From contig CAVTCZ010000009.1 of NCBI GenBank assembly GCA_963733395.1, forward strand, positions 62,001 to 126,000: a stretch of DNA of 64,000 nt, written 5' to 3'. The notes under the pieces were generated by a model, which worked only from the letters and a program-made list of their open reading frames with translations, made no database searches and was not told the origin of the DNA. How positions within the stretch are numbered: the first letter of the stretch is position 1; each line of letters begins with the position of its first letter. Below are positions 25,637 to 35,583 of this stretch, in pieces. The position numbers and the translations under genes were made by a program. Origin of the DNA: JADKAV01 sp963733395 (lineage in GTDB: Bacteria; Actinomycetota; Actinomycetes; S36-B12; UBA10799).

Positions 25637-26860
25637 GTGTTCGGTCCCTACGGTCAGGTGTTGCGCACTCCGGGCGCCCCGGCCTTCACCACCGCGGGAT
25701 TCGTCGGGCGCCTGCCGATCTCGATGATCAGCCTCGGGATCGTGCTGCTGGAGACCTCGAAGGGCGTCTCCTACGGGGTGGCCGGGACGATCGCCGCCAG
25801 TTTCGCGATCGCCGCGGCGATCGGTGGTCCGGTGGTCAGCGGCTTCGTGGACCGCCACGGGCAACACCGGATCCTGCCTTGGGCCGTGGCCGCGTACTCG
25901 GTGTTCATGGTCGGCCTACTGGTGGCGCTGGACCTGGAACTGCCCCTGTGGGCGGTCATCCCGTTGGCAGTGGGCGCCGGGATGATGATGCCCAACATGG
26001 GTTCGCTGGTGCGGGCCCGCTGGGCGTACGTGCTGCCCGGTTCCGACGGGATCCACGTCGCGTATGCCTGGGAGAGCATCCTCGACGAAGTCGTGTTCGT
26101 CGTGGGCCCGCCGCTTGCGACGATGCTGGCCCTGCAGGTCCATCCGACGGCGGCCCTGATCGTGTGCGTGATCCTGGTCCTGGCCGGAACGGGCCTGCTG
26201 GTGCCGCAACGGCGGACCGAACCGCCGCCACACGGCCGGTCCAAGCGGGCCGATGGAATGGCGGTGCGCAACCCGGGGATGCCGATGTTGTTCGCGGTCT
26301 TCGTCTTCGTCGGCGGGGTGTTCGGCTCCTTCGAGGTGGTGACCGTGGCATTCGCCGCGGAGCAGGACGCCACGTCGGCCACCGGGGTGTTGCTGGCGAT
26401 CTACGCCTTCGGTTCCCTGCTGGCCGGGTTCACCTATGGTGCCGCTGCCTCACCGAGGTTCCACGGGCGGCGCATGACACACATGCTGACGCTGATGGCG
26501 GTGGTGACGCTGGGCTTTCCGCTCGCGCCCAACGTCGTGCTGCTGGCCCCGGTGGCGTTGCTCGCCGGATTGTCCGTATCCCCGGTGCTGATCTCCGGGA
26601 CTGCGCTGGTCGAGCGCATCGTCCCCAGTGCGCAACTGACGGAGGGGATCACGTGGACCAGCACCGGTATGGCCCTGGGGCTGGCCATCTCGGCGCCGCT
26701 GTCCGGTGTGATCATCGACAGCAGCGGCGCCCACGTCGCCTACCTGGTGACAGCCGGTTGTGCGCTGCTGGCCTGCCTGGTGAGTTGGCTGGGTGTCCGG
26801 ACGGTGCACGCGGCCGAACTGCGGGCCCTGGAGATCATCGCCGCCAAGGCCGCCGGCTGA
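25637..26860 (+). CDS. Major facilitator superfamily transporter
   Basis: This 407-residue protein has twelve predicted membrane helices in two halves, joined by a basic loop (QRRTEPPPHGRSKRADG) near residue 200. The loop after helix 2 has VDRHGQHRILPW, a weak form of the MFS motif A. There is no family marker that identifies a substrate. It starts with GTG 25637 directly after a -10-like TAGATT. It is divergent from ferrochelatase. From memory, an MFS gene also sits beside hemH in Streptomyces, so a haem, porphyrin or metal link is possible but unproved. Confidence 0.8.
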   Translation: MFGPYGQVLRTPGAPAFTTAGFVGRLPISMISLGIVLLETSKGVSYGVAGTIAASFAIAAAIGGPVVSGFVDRHGQHRILPWAVAAYSVFMVGLLVALDLELPLWAVIPLAVGAGMMMPNMGSLVRARWAYVLPGSDGIHVAYAWESILDEVVFVVGPPLATMLALQVHPTAALIVCVILVLAGTGLLVPQRRTEPPPHGRSKRADGMAVRNPGMPMLFAVFVFVGGVFGSFEVVTVAFAAEQDATSATGVLLAIYAFGSLLAGFTYGAAASPRFHGRRMTHMLTLMAVVTLGFPLAPNVVLLAPVALLAGLSVSPVLISGTALVERIVPSAQLTEGITWTSTGMALGLAISAPLSGVIIDSSGAHVAYLVTAGCALLACLVSWLGVRTVHAAELRALEIIAAKAAG

Positions 26861-26950
26861 GACACGCGCAGTGCTCATACCCGCTGCCGCACGGCAGGGT
26901 CTGCGACACTGAGGGAGTCATCACACGAGACTCCTGGGGGTCTGCACACA

Positions 26951-27640
26951 ATGCGGGAATTGCGGTTCGAGCGGCTGTCTGACGACGGCACGCATTTCGT
27001 CCTGGCGGACAGCCGCGGCGTCGAGTACTCCCTGGCCGTCGACGAGGGGCTGGCTGCCGCCGCCCGCCGGGGTCTGCAACGCACCTCGGCGAAGGCCGCA
27101 CCCGGCAGCATCACCCCCCGGGACATCCAGTCGCTGATCCGGCAGGGCCTGGGAATCGACGAAGTCGCCAGCCGGACCGGGCTGGCCGTGGACTTCGTGC
27201 AGCGGTTCGCCGAGCCGGTGATGGCCGAAATGGACTTCGTGATCCAGCGCGCCCGCCGACTGTCGATCCACGCTGCGGGTCAGCAGATCCCGGTCGAGGA
27301 CCTCGTCGATCGAGCTGCCCGGCGCGCCGACATCCCGGCCGAGGAACTCAGCTGGTCCTGCCGCAAGGTGGAGGATGCCACGTGGCGCATCGACGCCGGG
27401 ACCGAGAGCGTGGATGTCCTGGGCCTGATCTTCCGAGTCAGCGACGGCACCCTGACGCCCGCGGATGCAGCCACTGCCGACCTTCTGAAGGGCACCCGCG
27501 TGGTGGACCTCACCGAGGCCACGCTGCCCCGCCACTGGGACGCCGAGCACCCGGCCGCGAAAGCGGCGGCACGCACGGCGCAAGCGGTGCCCGACATCTC
27601 CCAGCCCGCCCTGACCGACGACCCCAGCCGGATCTTCTGA
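26951..27640 (+). CDS. sepH: SepH, cell-division regulator (DUF3071)
   Basis: The 229-residue protein begins MRELRFERLSDDGTHFVL, the SepH/DUF3071 opening. A helix-turn-helix lies at about residues 55-80 (SITPRDIQSLIRQGLGIDEVASR in outline), and a conserved region continues to about 165 with SWSCRKVEDATWRI. In Streptomyces and Mycobacterium SepH binds FtsZ and promotes its assembly at the septum. Streptomyces SepH is about 340 residues with a long linker; this one is much shorter at the C-terminus. The start is ATG 26951; a GGGGG tract lies about 12 bp upstream. Confidence 0.88.
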   Translation: MRELRFERLSDDGTHFVLADSRGVEYSLAVDEGLAAAARRGLQRTSAKAAPGSITPRDIQSLIRQGLGIDEVASRTGLAVDFVQRFAEPVMAEMDFVIQRARRLSIHAAGQQIPVEDLVDRAARRADIPAEELSWSCRKVEDATWRIDAGTESVDVLGLIFRVSDGTLTPADAATADLLKGTRVVDLTEATLPRHWDAEHPAAKAAARTAQAVPDISQPALTDDPSRIF

Positions 27641-27647
27641 CCGGCGT

Positions 27648-28235
27648 TCAGCCCGACGTCATGCCGATCAGTGACGCTGCGAACCGCAGCGCGGCTTCGA
27701 CGACCTCGTCGCCGTCGGCCGCCCGGGACACGCGCAGACTCCAGTCGTCCATGGCCAGCGCCCCGGTGTAGCCGTGGTCGGCCTCGCACTGCGGGTCGCC
27801 GCACGTGGCCGGCTCCAGGTCTATCCGGCTGATGCTGCCCCAGTTGACCGTCATCACCACCTCGGACGGCAGATCACCGGGACGGAAATGCGCCGGGTTG
27901 TCGACCACGCGCTGGACCACCACGGGGCCGATCAGCGAGAGCGGGACCGACTCGGTGGCGGAGGTGGCCTGGATCGAGCCGTCGGGCTGGCCGTCGGAGT
28001 GTTCGTCCACGTGGACCACGAGCAACCGTGTGGTCGTCAGCAGTAGCACCGTGATGTGTCGACGGATCTCATCGGCGCGGTCGAACGTCGTCTCGTGCTG
28101 GACGATGAAGTCCTGCACCGGCTCGTGGTTCAGGGCATTGTCCATCACGTCCTGGACCACGTCCGGGTAGTACCCGGTGCGTTCGATCGCTTCCCGCAGC
28201 GTCGGTCGGGTCGGGAGAGTCGCCATGTGATCCAT
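27648..28235 (-). CDS. DUF5998 family protein
   Basis: The 195-residue soluble protein begins MDHMATLPTRPTLREAIERTGYY after a GGAG ribosome site (ATG 28235). Conserved parts are FIVQHETTFDRADEIRRHITVLLLT, VNWGSISRIDLEP and ACGDPQCEADHGYTG-like ATCGDPQCEADHGYTG, where two cysteines and a histidine may bind metal. The family is widespread next to sepH and the acetyltransferase gene in actinobacteria; its function is unknown. It is convergent with sepH, 7 bp apart. Confidence 0.85.
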   Translation of the reverse strand: MDHMATLPTRPTLREAIERTGYYPDVVQDVMDNALNHEPVQDFIVQHETTFDRADEIRRHITVLLLTTTRLLVVHVDEHSDGQPDGSIQATSATESVPLSLIGPVVVQRVVDNPAHFRPGDLPSEVVMTVNWGSISRIDLEPATCGDPQCEADHGYTGALAMDDWSLRVSRAADGDEVVEAALRFAASLIGMTSG

Positions 28236-28283
28236 CTTGACACTCCGGGCAGGCGGCCAGCAGCGTGCCGTGGGAAACCCAGG

Positions 28284-30974
28284 TCATCCGGGCAGGCGGC
28301 GCGCTTCCAGGTCGGCCCGGATCATCGCCGGGCCGCTCCACGCCGCCGCGCCGACGACCGACAAACTGCGCCCGGACACGATGATCGGGTTCAGTTCCAG
28401 GCGGGTGATCTCCGGCAGGTCGTCGGCCAACTGGCCGACCCGGTGGATCAGCCCGGCGAGCAGCTCGATGTCCACCGGCGGCGAATCGCGGTAACCGAAC
28501 AGCAGCGGTGCCGCCTTCGGGGCCTTGATCAGGTCATCGACGTCCCGATCGGTCAACGGCGGGATCCGGAAGCCCCGGTCCTGCAGCAACCGGGTCACCT
28601 CCCCGGCGATCCCGAACGAGACGACCGGGCCGAACAGCGCATCCTCCCGCTTCTCCACCACGCAGGCCACGCCGGCCGGGGCTTGGTGCTGGAGCAGCAG
28701 TCGTTTCTGCGCCTCGGGGGGCAACGTGGCGATCATGGACAGGTAGGCGGTCCGGACCGCCGCTTCGTTCTCCAGATTGACCCGGACCCCGCCGAGGTCG
28801 GGCCGGTGGACCAGGCCGGGGTGCGCGGTCTTGAGCACCACCGGGTACCCGATCTCGCCGGCGACTGCCACCGCCTGCGTCTCACTGGTCACCACGAAGG
28901 AATCCCAGAGGTGGATGCCGTAACAGTCGAGCAACCGCTGCAGATCCTCGTTGTCCACCGGCACCAATGCCTGCTCGCCGTGCACGGCCACCGCCTGGTC
29001 CCGGATCTCCTGCATCACCGTGCGGGCCCGTGGGGCCGACACCTCGGGCAGGTGCGGGACGCTGCCGCGCGGGGTGTCCAGCCACCGGGAATAGGACACC
29101 AGGGTCGACAGCGCCTTGACCGCCGGCTCGACTTCGTGGAACACCGGGACGGAGCCGCGGCCGGGCAGACCATGCGGCCCTTCGATCTCGATCACCCGGC
29201 GGTCGTGGTCCTCGGCCATGAGTACCGCCAGGATCGGCTTGGTCGAATTCTCGGCCAGATCCCGCAGGGCATCCCCGACACTGACGTTGTCGCCACGGAT
29301 GACCGGCATGTGCAGCACCACCACCGCATCCGAGTCCGGGTCGCAGATCGCGGCGTCGACAGCGGCCGTGAGCGCCTCCAGGGTCGTCGTGTGCCCCAGC
29401 AGGACCGGATCACCTGCCACGTCCAGGCCGTTGGCCTCGCAGGCGTCGGCGGTCAGCACGCCCAGGGCATCGGAGTTGCCCACGACGGCCACCCGGCGAC
29501 CCCGCGGCAGGGGCTGGAAGGTCAGCAGACTCGCCACGTCGAACAACTCGGACAGCGAGTCGACCTGCATCACCCCCGCCTGCTCGAACATCGCGTCGAT
29601 CGCCTGCGAGGGCAGAGCGGTCCGGCGCACCGTATGACCCAGCGGCAGTGACTGGGAACTGCGGCCCGAACGCACCGCCACGATCGGCTTGCGAGCGCCG
29701 AGCCGGCGCGCGACCCGGGCGAACTTCCGCGGATTGCCGATGCTCTCCAGGTACAACAGCACCAACGTGGTCGAGTCGTCGTCCTCCCAGTACTGCAGCA
29801 GGTCGTTGGCCGAGACATCGGCCCGGTTGCCGGCCGATACGAACGTGGAGACGCCCAGCCCGCGGGCGCGGGCGGTCATGAGCAACGAGACCCCCAGGGC
29901 GCCGGACTGCGCGAAGAAGCCGATCCGGCCACGCGGGACCTCCGATGGGATCAGCGAGGCGTTGAGTTGGACATGGGGATCGGTGTTGATGATCCCGAGC
30001 GCGTTCGGACCGATGATCCGCAGGCCGTTGCTGCGGGCGTGCTGCACCAGGCGTTGCTGGAGCAGTCGGCCCTCCGGCCCCGACTCGGCGAAACCGGCGG
30101 ACACGACGACGGCCCCGAGCACCCCCGCCGAGCCGCAGGCGGTGATGGCGTCGAGCACCTGTTCCGACGGCACCGCGATGATGGCCAGATCGATGGGACC
30201 GGGGGCGCTGGCCAATGACGGGAAACAGGGGACGCCGGCGATCATCTCTGCCTCCGGGTGGATCCCCATGATCGGACCGGTGAACCCGGCATGCCGCAGA
30301 TTGCGCAACAGCAGATTGCCGACCGTGCCCTCCCGTCGGCTCGCACCGATGACGGCCACCGATCGCGGGGCCAGCAACGCGGCGATCGACCGCGCCTCAC
30401 CCCGATGCTCCCGCGCCTGCATGACGTCCCGGGAGGACTGGGTGGGGCTGATGTCGAAGTGCAGTTTGACGACACCCTCGTCCATCGCCTGGGTCGGTTT
30501 GTAGCCGGCCTCTTCGAACGTGGCGAGCATCCGCCGGTTGGTCGGCAGGACCTCTGCGACGAACCGCGTGATCCCCCGCTCCCGCGCCGCAACGGCGAGG
30601 TGTTCCAGCAGGATGGACCCCAGCCCGCGGCCCTGATGTTCGTCACTGACCACGAAGGCGATCTCCGCCTCCGCCCGATCGATCCGGTCGTAGCGACCCA
30701 CCCCGATGATCTCCCCGGCCACCAGCGCGACCAGCGCGACCCGGTCCACGTAGTCAACGTTCGTGAACCGAACGAGGTCCTTCTCCGTCAGAGTGGGGTA
30801 AGGAGCGAAGAACCGGTAATAGACCGTCTCCGCGGAGAGGGACTCGTGGAAGACCGCCAGCGCATTGTGGTCGTCGGGCCGGATCGGCCGGATGTGGCAG
30901 ATCCGGCCATCGCGGAGAATGACATCGGCTTCCCAGTGCTCGGGGTACTCTTCCGACACCGCTTGCGAGGTCAT
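28284..30974 (-). CDS. Protein acetyltransferase: N-terminal GNAT plus ADP-forming acyl-CoA synthetase-like domains
   Basis: The 896-residue protein has a GNAT domain at about 15-170 (IRPIRPDDHNAL; acetyl-CoA loop HQGRGLGSILLEHL). An NDP-forming acyl-CoA synthetase-like unit follows: a CoA-binding domain from SVAVIGASRREGTVGN near 205, ligase-CoA domains with GPNALGIINTD, and a C-terminal ATP-grasp-like part (VVLKTAHPGLVHRPDLGG). The GNAT-first order is that of Streptomyces PatA-type enzymes; in Salmonella Pat the order is reversed. Such enzymes acetylate lysines of acyl-CoA synthetases and other metabolic proteins. ATG 30974 (with GGTGG before it) is preferred to 31058. It is a lone gene, divergent from the 50-aa gene and parC. 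Confidence 0.9.
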   Translation of the reverse strand: MTSQAVSEEYPEHWEADVILRDGRICHIRPIRPDDHNALAVFHESLSAETVYYRFFAPYPTLTEKDLVRFTNVDYVDRVALVALVAGEIIGVGRYDRIDRAEAEIAFVVSDEHQGRGLGSILLEHLAVAARERGITRFVAEVLPTNRRMLATFEEAGYKPTQAMDEGVVKLHFDISPTQSSRDVMQAREHRGEARSIAALLAPRSVAVIGASRREGTVGNLLLRNLRHAGFTGPIMGIHPEAEMIAGVPCFPSLASAPGPIDLAIIAVPSEQVLDAITACGSAGVLGAVVVSAGFAESGPEGRLLQQRLVQHARSNGLRIIGPNALGIINTDPHVQLNASLIPSEVPRGRIGFFAQSGALGVSLLMTARARGLGVSTFVSAGNRADVSANDLLQYWEDDDSTTLVLLYLESIGNPRKFARVARRLGARKPIVAVRSGRSSQSLPLGHTVRRTALPSQAIDAMFEQAGVMQVDSLSELFDVASLLTFQPLPRGRRVAVVGNSDALGVLTADACEANGLDVAGDPVLLGHTTTLEALTAAVDAAICDPDSDAVVVLHMPVIRGDNVSVGDALRDLAENSTKPILAVLMAEDHDRRVIEIEGPHGLPGRGSVPVFHEVEPAVKALSTLVSYSRWLDTPRGSVPHLPEVSAPRARTVMQEIRDQAVAVHGEQALVPVDNEDLQRLLDCYGIHLWDSFVVTSETQAVAVAGEIGYPVVLKTAHPGLVHRPDLGGVRVNLENEAAVRTAYLSMIATLPPEAQKRLLLQHQAPAGVACVVEKREDALFGPVVSFGIAGEVTRLLQDRGFRIPPLTDRDVDDLIKAPKAAPLLFGYRDSPPVDIELLAGLIHRVGQLADDLPEITRLELNPIIVSGRSLSVVGAAAWSGPAMIRADLEARRLPG

Positions 30975-31107
30975 GGTTCCACCGTATCCATCACGAGGAG
31001 TCGCACGCGGCGACCTGCGCGACGCGCCGGGTGTGGACTGCTGCGACGGCGCGGTCACCTGAGGGTCTACAATTTCCTCCAGTTGCTGTCCAAACCACTA
31101 ATAACTA

Positions 31108-31144
31108 AGGTGTCAACGGCCGATACTCCGGTCGTGGGACACCT
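31108..31144 (+). other. Structured leader hairpin before the 50-aa gene
   Basis: AGGTGTC (31108-31114) pairs exactly with GACACCT (31138-31144). Inside it ACGGCCG pairs with CGGTCGT with one G-T pair, leaving a short loop and a GG bulge. It ends 36 bp before ATG 31181, so it would sit in the mRNA leader of the 50-aa gene and parC. It could be an operator, an attenuator-like structure or a protein site on RNA. It lies downstream of no coding region on the + strand, so it is unlikely to be a terminator of a known gene. Confidence 0.5.
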
Positions 31145-31180
31145 GAACAGACCACGAACGACATTGTGAGGAGGTGCGTG

Positions 31181-31333
31181 ATGACCGCCGACCTGGTTCT
31201 TCTCCGCCAACGTGAACGACTTCTGTCAGCGCGCATCGCCAGCACGCAGGACCCGTACCTTCGGGAGAACCTGGTCAGCGACCTGCAGCAGATCACAGCG
31301 CAGATCGAAGCGCTGTCCAACCCCGCCGCCTGA
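31181..31333 (+). CDS. 50-aa helical protein, unknown function
   Basis: ATG 31181 follows GAGGAGG with 5-7 bp spacing, a strong ribosome site, and the frame ends at TGA 31333. The product (MTADLVLLRQRERLLSARIA, then a QDPYLRENLVSDLQQITAQI region) is predicted to be two helices with heptad-like leucines and isoleucines. It is soluble, without cysteine or signal. It lies 64 bp before parC in the same direction and probably shares its transcript. I know no family for it; a small regulator of, or co-transcribed partner to, the topoisomerase is only a guess. Confidence 0.68.
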   Translation: MTADLVLLRQRERLLSARIASTQDPYLRENLVSDLQQITAQIEALSNPAA

Positions 31334-31397
31334 CGGTTATCCACGCCGGACGCACCCCTGCACGGGTTTGTCGCAACTCTGAGTGAGAATGAGGCCC

Positions 31398-33816
31398 ATG
31401 GCCTCCGGAACTCTGATCCCCCCTGACGAGGGGCATGTGACGGACATCGACGTATCCGTCGAGATGAAGTCGAGTTTCCTCACCTACGCGTACTCGGTCA
31501 TCTACTCCCGGGCACTGCCCGATGCCCGCGACGGCATGAAACCCGTGCAGCGCCGGATCCTCTACCAAATGGGGCAGATGGGGCTGTGGAACGACCGGGG
31601 TCACGTCAAGTGCGCCCGCGTCGTGGGTGAGGTCATGGGTCGCCTGCACCCCCACGGCGACTCAGCCATCTACGACGCGCTCGTACGCATGGCCCAGCCG
31701 TTCTCGATGCGATTGCCGTTCGTCGACGGTCACGGCAACTTCGGCTCCCCGGACGACGGTCCGGCGGCCATGCGGTACACCGAGTGCCGCTTGGCTGCCG
31801 CCGCCCGTCCGATGCTCGACGCGATCGATGAGGACGTCGTGGATTTCGGGCCCAACTTCGACGGCCGCGAGGTCCAGCCCGAGGTCCTGCCCGCCGCCAT
31901 ACCGGCGCTGCTGGTGAACGGCACCACCGGCATCGCCGTGGGCATGGCCACGAACATGGCGCCCCACAACCTCGGTGAGGTCGTGGCGGCCGCACGCCAC
32001 CTCCTGAAGCACCCGCACGCCACCCTCGAGACACTGATGCGCTACGTCCCGGGACCGGACCTGCCGACCGGTGGGCAGGTGATCGGCCTCGAAGGCATCC
32101 GGGACGCCTACGAATCCGGCCGTGGCGCGTTCAAGATCCGGGCCACGGCGCAGGTCGAGTCGCTGACACCCCGCAAGCGCGGCATCGTCATCACCGAACT
32201 CCCCTATGCCGTGGGTGCCGAACGGATCATCGAGAAGATCAAGGAACTCCACGACGCCAAGAAGATCACCGGGGTGTCGGCCGTCACCGACCTGTCCGAC
32301 GGCGAGCAGGGCACGCGCCTGGTGATCGAGGTGAAGAGCGGCTTCAACCCCGACGCGGTTCTGGCCGATCTGTACCGGCTCACGCCGCTCGAGGACAACT
32401 TCACGATCAACGCCGTCGCCCTCGTGGACGGCGCCCCGAAGACCCTCGGCCTGCGCGAACTGCTGCAGGTGTTCCTCGACCACCGGGTCGAGGTCATCCG
32501 GCGTCGCAGCGCGTACCGGCTCAGGAAGGCGCAGGACCGGCTGCATCTGGTGGACGGCCTGCTCATCGCCATCCTGGACATCGACGAGGTGATCCAGGTG
32601 ATCCGCGGCAGCGATGACACGGCAACCGCCCGGGAGCGGCTGATGCAGATCTTCGAGCTGTCGTTGGAGCAGACCAACTACATCCTGGAGATGCCGCTGC
32701 GGCGGCTGACGAAGTTCTCCCGCATCGAACTCGAGGCCGAGCGCGACGACCTGCGGGCCACCATCGCCGACCTCGAGGAGTTGCTGGCCAGCGACGAGGT
32801 GCTCAAGAAGACCCTGGATGACGAACTCGCCGCGGTCGCGGACACCTTCGGCACCCCGCGCCGGACCGTCCTGCTGGATTCCGCCGGACCCGTCGTGCAG
32901 AGCCACTCGCTGGAGATCGCAGACGAGGCGTGCCAGGTGCTCGTCTCGGTCACGGGTATGGCCGCGCGCAGCGCGTCCGAGGAGGTCCCCCGCGCCGGGG
33001 CGAAACGGGTGGCTCACGACGCATTGTTGGCCGTCGTGCCGGCGACGACCCGCGGACAGGTCGCGGTCTTCACCTCGGCGGGCCAGGTGGTCCCGTTGGA
33101 GGTCGTCGACCTGCCCACGCTGCCGGCGACCGCGGACTCCCCCTCACTGAAGGCAACGGTGGGGCTCAAGGACTTCCTGCACCTTCCCACCGATGTGTCA
33201 GTGGTCGGGGTGGCAGCGTTCGGGGCCACCGTCGCCCTCGTGACCGCGTTGGGCAAGGTGAAGCGATTCGTCGTGGAACCCGGGGCGAAGCAGGCCCTGT
33301 CGTTGGATGCCAAGGACATGCTGGTCAGCGCCTTCGCCTGCTCGGACGGGCAGGATCTGGCGTTCGTCAGCTCTGCGGGACAACTCCTGCGCTGCGCCCT
33401 GGACACCGTGCCGGTGCAGGGGGCCGGCGCCAGGGGGGTCGCGGGCATGAAGCTGAAGGACGATGCCCGGGTCGTCGCCGCTGCTCCTGCTGACGAGACG
33501 CGCACTGGTCGTCACGGTCGCCGGGTCGGGTGCGAGCGCCACGAGCCTCAAGGTCACCGCGCTCGAAGCCTTCCCCCGCACCGGGCGCGACGGTGTCGGT
33601 GTGCGCTGTCACCGCCTGTTGTCGGCGGAGTCCGCACTCGTCGGCGGCTGGATCGGACCGGCCCCGCTGGCCTGCTCACCGGCGGGCAAGGCCCTGCCCC
33701 TGCCCGAGGTCGACGACCGGCGCGACGCGTCCGGTTCCGCGAGTCCGGCCGCCAAGGTCCTGGTGGGTTCTGCGGCGCCGGCGGCGGACGCTGTGGACGG
33801 CGTGCTCTTCACGTGA
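31398..33816 (+). CDS. parC: Type IIA topoisomerase subunit A (ParC-type), frameshifted near the C-terminus
   Basis: The protein breaks and rejoins DNA with ParE to decatenate chromosomes. The N-terminal half has YSVIYSRALPDARDGMKPVQRR, GRLHPHGDSAIYDALVRMAQ and the catalytic Tyr in AAMRYTECRLAAAARP. A C-terminal beta-propeller follows with pseudo-repeats (RGQVAVFTSAGQVVPLEV and later blades). No GyrA box (QRRGGKG type) is seen, which favours topoisomerase IV or the actinobacterial ParC-like class over gyrase. Near 33501 one extra C shifts the frame; the rest, ALVVTVAGSG to DGVLFT, continues in the next frame to TGA 33816. ATG 31398 is chosen for a family-like N-terminus. Total is about 805 residues. 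Confidence 0.9.
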
Positions 33817-34659
33817 GGTGTTCCCAGGCCAGCGACGGCGTGGGCGAACCCCTGCCGGGCACAGCGACCAACTGTGCGTTCTGGCTCGTGGTGGAACAGC
33901 CCGGTGCCTATGCGGGCCGGGAGGCGGCGTTGTCCAGCGGCATGGACCCGCGGACCGGGCAGGCGCTACTCGACGCGGTGGCTGCCCGCGGCGGGCAAGT
34001 TGTTGTTGGCCCGACCACCGGGCAGGCACCCACGGGCCGAACTGGCCAGCAGACAGGTCTGGCTGGCCCGAGGCGATGGCATCGTCTGGACCGCAACCGT
34101 CGACGACCCACTGGATTGTCTGCTGTGGCTGGACCACACCGGCCCGCCCGCGCAGCGGGTGGACGAGCCGACCCTGTTCGTGTGCACCCACGGGCGGCGA
34201 GACACGTGCTGCGCCCGGGCCGGACGCGATCTGCTCGCCGGTCCTCTCGGGGCCGCGGGCACGGTCTGGGAGTCGTCCCACCAGGGTGGCCACCGATTCG
34301 CGCCAGTCGTCCTGGAATTGACCACCGGTTATCAGCACGGGCGGGTCGACTCGCAGTCCTTGCGCCAGATCGCCGCCAAGGCCGCCCAGCGGCGCATCCA
34401 CCTGCCGACCGCACGCGGGCGGTGCACCCTCCCGGCCGCCGCCCAGGCGGTCGACCTGGCCGTTCGGGAACGGACCGGGCTCGACGCCGTCGACGCGGTC
34501 GTCGACGTGTCGGCGTCCTCGGCGACCGTGCTGGCCGATGAACCGGTGGTGTGGGCCGCGCAGGCCACGCAGACAGTGCTGGCGGACCGCCCCGAGTCCT
34601 GCGGGGCCGATCCCACCTCGGCCACCGCTTGGGACATCCGCCTCGCACCGGTGCGCTAG
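33813..34659 (+). CDS. Sucrase/ferredoxin-like family protein (thioredoxin-like Fe-S fold), frameshifted
   Basis: GTG 33813 overlaps the parC stop by 4 bp. The N-terminal part (GTATNCAFWLVVEQPGAYAG) is in one frame up to about 33994, where an extra G in a GGG run shifts it. From there the second frame reads KLLLARPPGR, then LFVCTHGRRDTCCARAGRDL and WESSHQGGHRFAPVVL, the motifs of the Suc_Fer-like family, to TAG 34659. Conserved Cys in CTHGxRDxCC and the SHxGGHRFA motif are thought to hold a [2Fe-2S] cluster. Its physiological partner is unknown. Coupling to parC is probably positional only. Confidence 0.78.
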
Positions 34660-34672
34660 GCGCAGAGCCCGC

Positions 34673-35488
34673 CTACTTCTTCGACTTCCAGGATCGTGAC
34701 CAGGTGTTCTTCGCCACGTCCTTCTTGGAGGACTTCGCCGTGTCGGCCGCGGTGACCTTGACCGGATCGTGATCGGACACGCACGCCGGGACCGGCGCCA
34801 GCCGATAGCCCTGCTTGTGCCACCGCGGCAGCATCGCCTTGACAGCGGCGACCGTCTGGCTGTGCGTGTCGTGCAGGAGGATCACCGCCCCCGGGCGCGT
34901 GTCCTTGTGCAATCGCCGCACCGTCCACGTCAACGAGTGGGGTGCCCAATCCTCGATGTGTGCCGTCCACATGACCGGCTGGAAACCTTCGGCGATGGCA
35001 GCCTTCGCGACCCGCTGATCGATGAGTCCGTACGGCGGGCGCATGCACGGCGCCATGGCCGGGCCCACCGCTCGCTGGGTGGTCCGCAACTCCGCGCGCA
35101 CCCGCTTCGTGCTCACCTGCGTCAGGCGCGGGTGCCACCAGGTGTGGTTGCCGATCGCATGCCCGTCACGGTGCATGCGCCGGATCGCAGCAGGATGGGC
35201 GTCGGCCGGACCGCCCGCCACGAAGAACGTGACCTGTGCCTTATGGCGTCGCAGGGCCGTGAGCAGATCGGGTGTGTACCGCGACGGCCCGTCGTCGAAG
35301 GTGAGGTACAGCACCTTCTCATCGGTACGAGGTCCAACCGCTGCCCGGTACCAGCCGGGCGGGTTGGGCAACCCCTTGCCCATGTTGGCCGGCCCGCTGC
35401 CCTTGTCCCACTCGACGGGGTCCGACGGGGCCCCACCGGCGGACGCGGCCACGCCCGCCGCCACCAAGGCCACCAGAACCGCGTGCAT
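34673..35488 (-). CDS. Secreted polysaccharide deacetylase (NodB domain)
   Basis: This 271-residue protein starts with a signal peptide (MHAVLVALVAAGVAASAGGA). The NodB/CE4 motifs are complete: TFDDGP at residues 63-68 (catalytic base Asp), HTWWH at 115-119 (metal His-x-x-x-His), RPPYG near 152 and the catalytic His in AVILLHDTH. Family members remove N-acetyl groups from peptidoglycan or chitin-like polymers outside the cell. The C-terminus is Lys/Ser-rich (TAKSSKKDVAKNTWSRSWKSKK). It is convergent with the Suc_Fer-like gene (13-bp gap) and divergent from the thioredoxin-like gene. Confidence 0.88.
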   Translation of the reverse strand: MHAVLVALVAAGVAASAGGAPSDPVEWDKGSGPANMGKGLPNPPGWYRAAVGPRTDEKVLYLTFDDGPSRYTPDLLTALRRHKAQVTFFVAGGPADAHPAAIRRMHRDGHAIGNHTWWHPRLTQVSTKRVRAELRTTQRAVGPAMAPCMRPPYGLIDQRVAKAAIAEGFQPVMWTAHIEDWAPHSLTWTVRRLHKDTRPGAVILLHDTHSQTVAAVKAMLPRWHKQGYRLAPVPACVSDHDPVKVTAADTAKSSKKDVAKNTWSRSWKSKK

Positions 35489-35572
35489 GAATCCAGCCTG
35501 ACATGCGCTACCGACGATTCACCACGGCGGCACGCTCCACAACGACGCCACGAACCGAGGCCACCTCGGACT

Positions 35573-35578
35573 AGGCTC
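35573..35578 (+). promoter_or_regulatory. -10 element for a leaderless transcript
   Basis: TAGGCT ends 5 bp before ATG 35584 and no ribosome site precedes the ATG, so a leaderless mRNA is likely. Confidence 0.42.
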
Positions 35579-35583
35579 GGAGC

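Noticed and set aside
33495..33505. Programmed frameshift in parC
   Set aside because: No slippery heptamer or stimulatory structure is seen; one extra C in ACGCGCACTG explains it and other genes show the same kind of defect.
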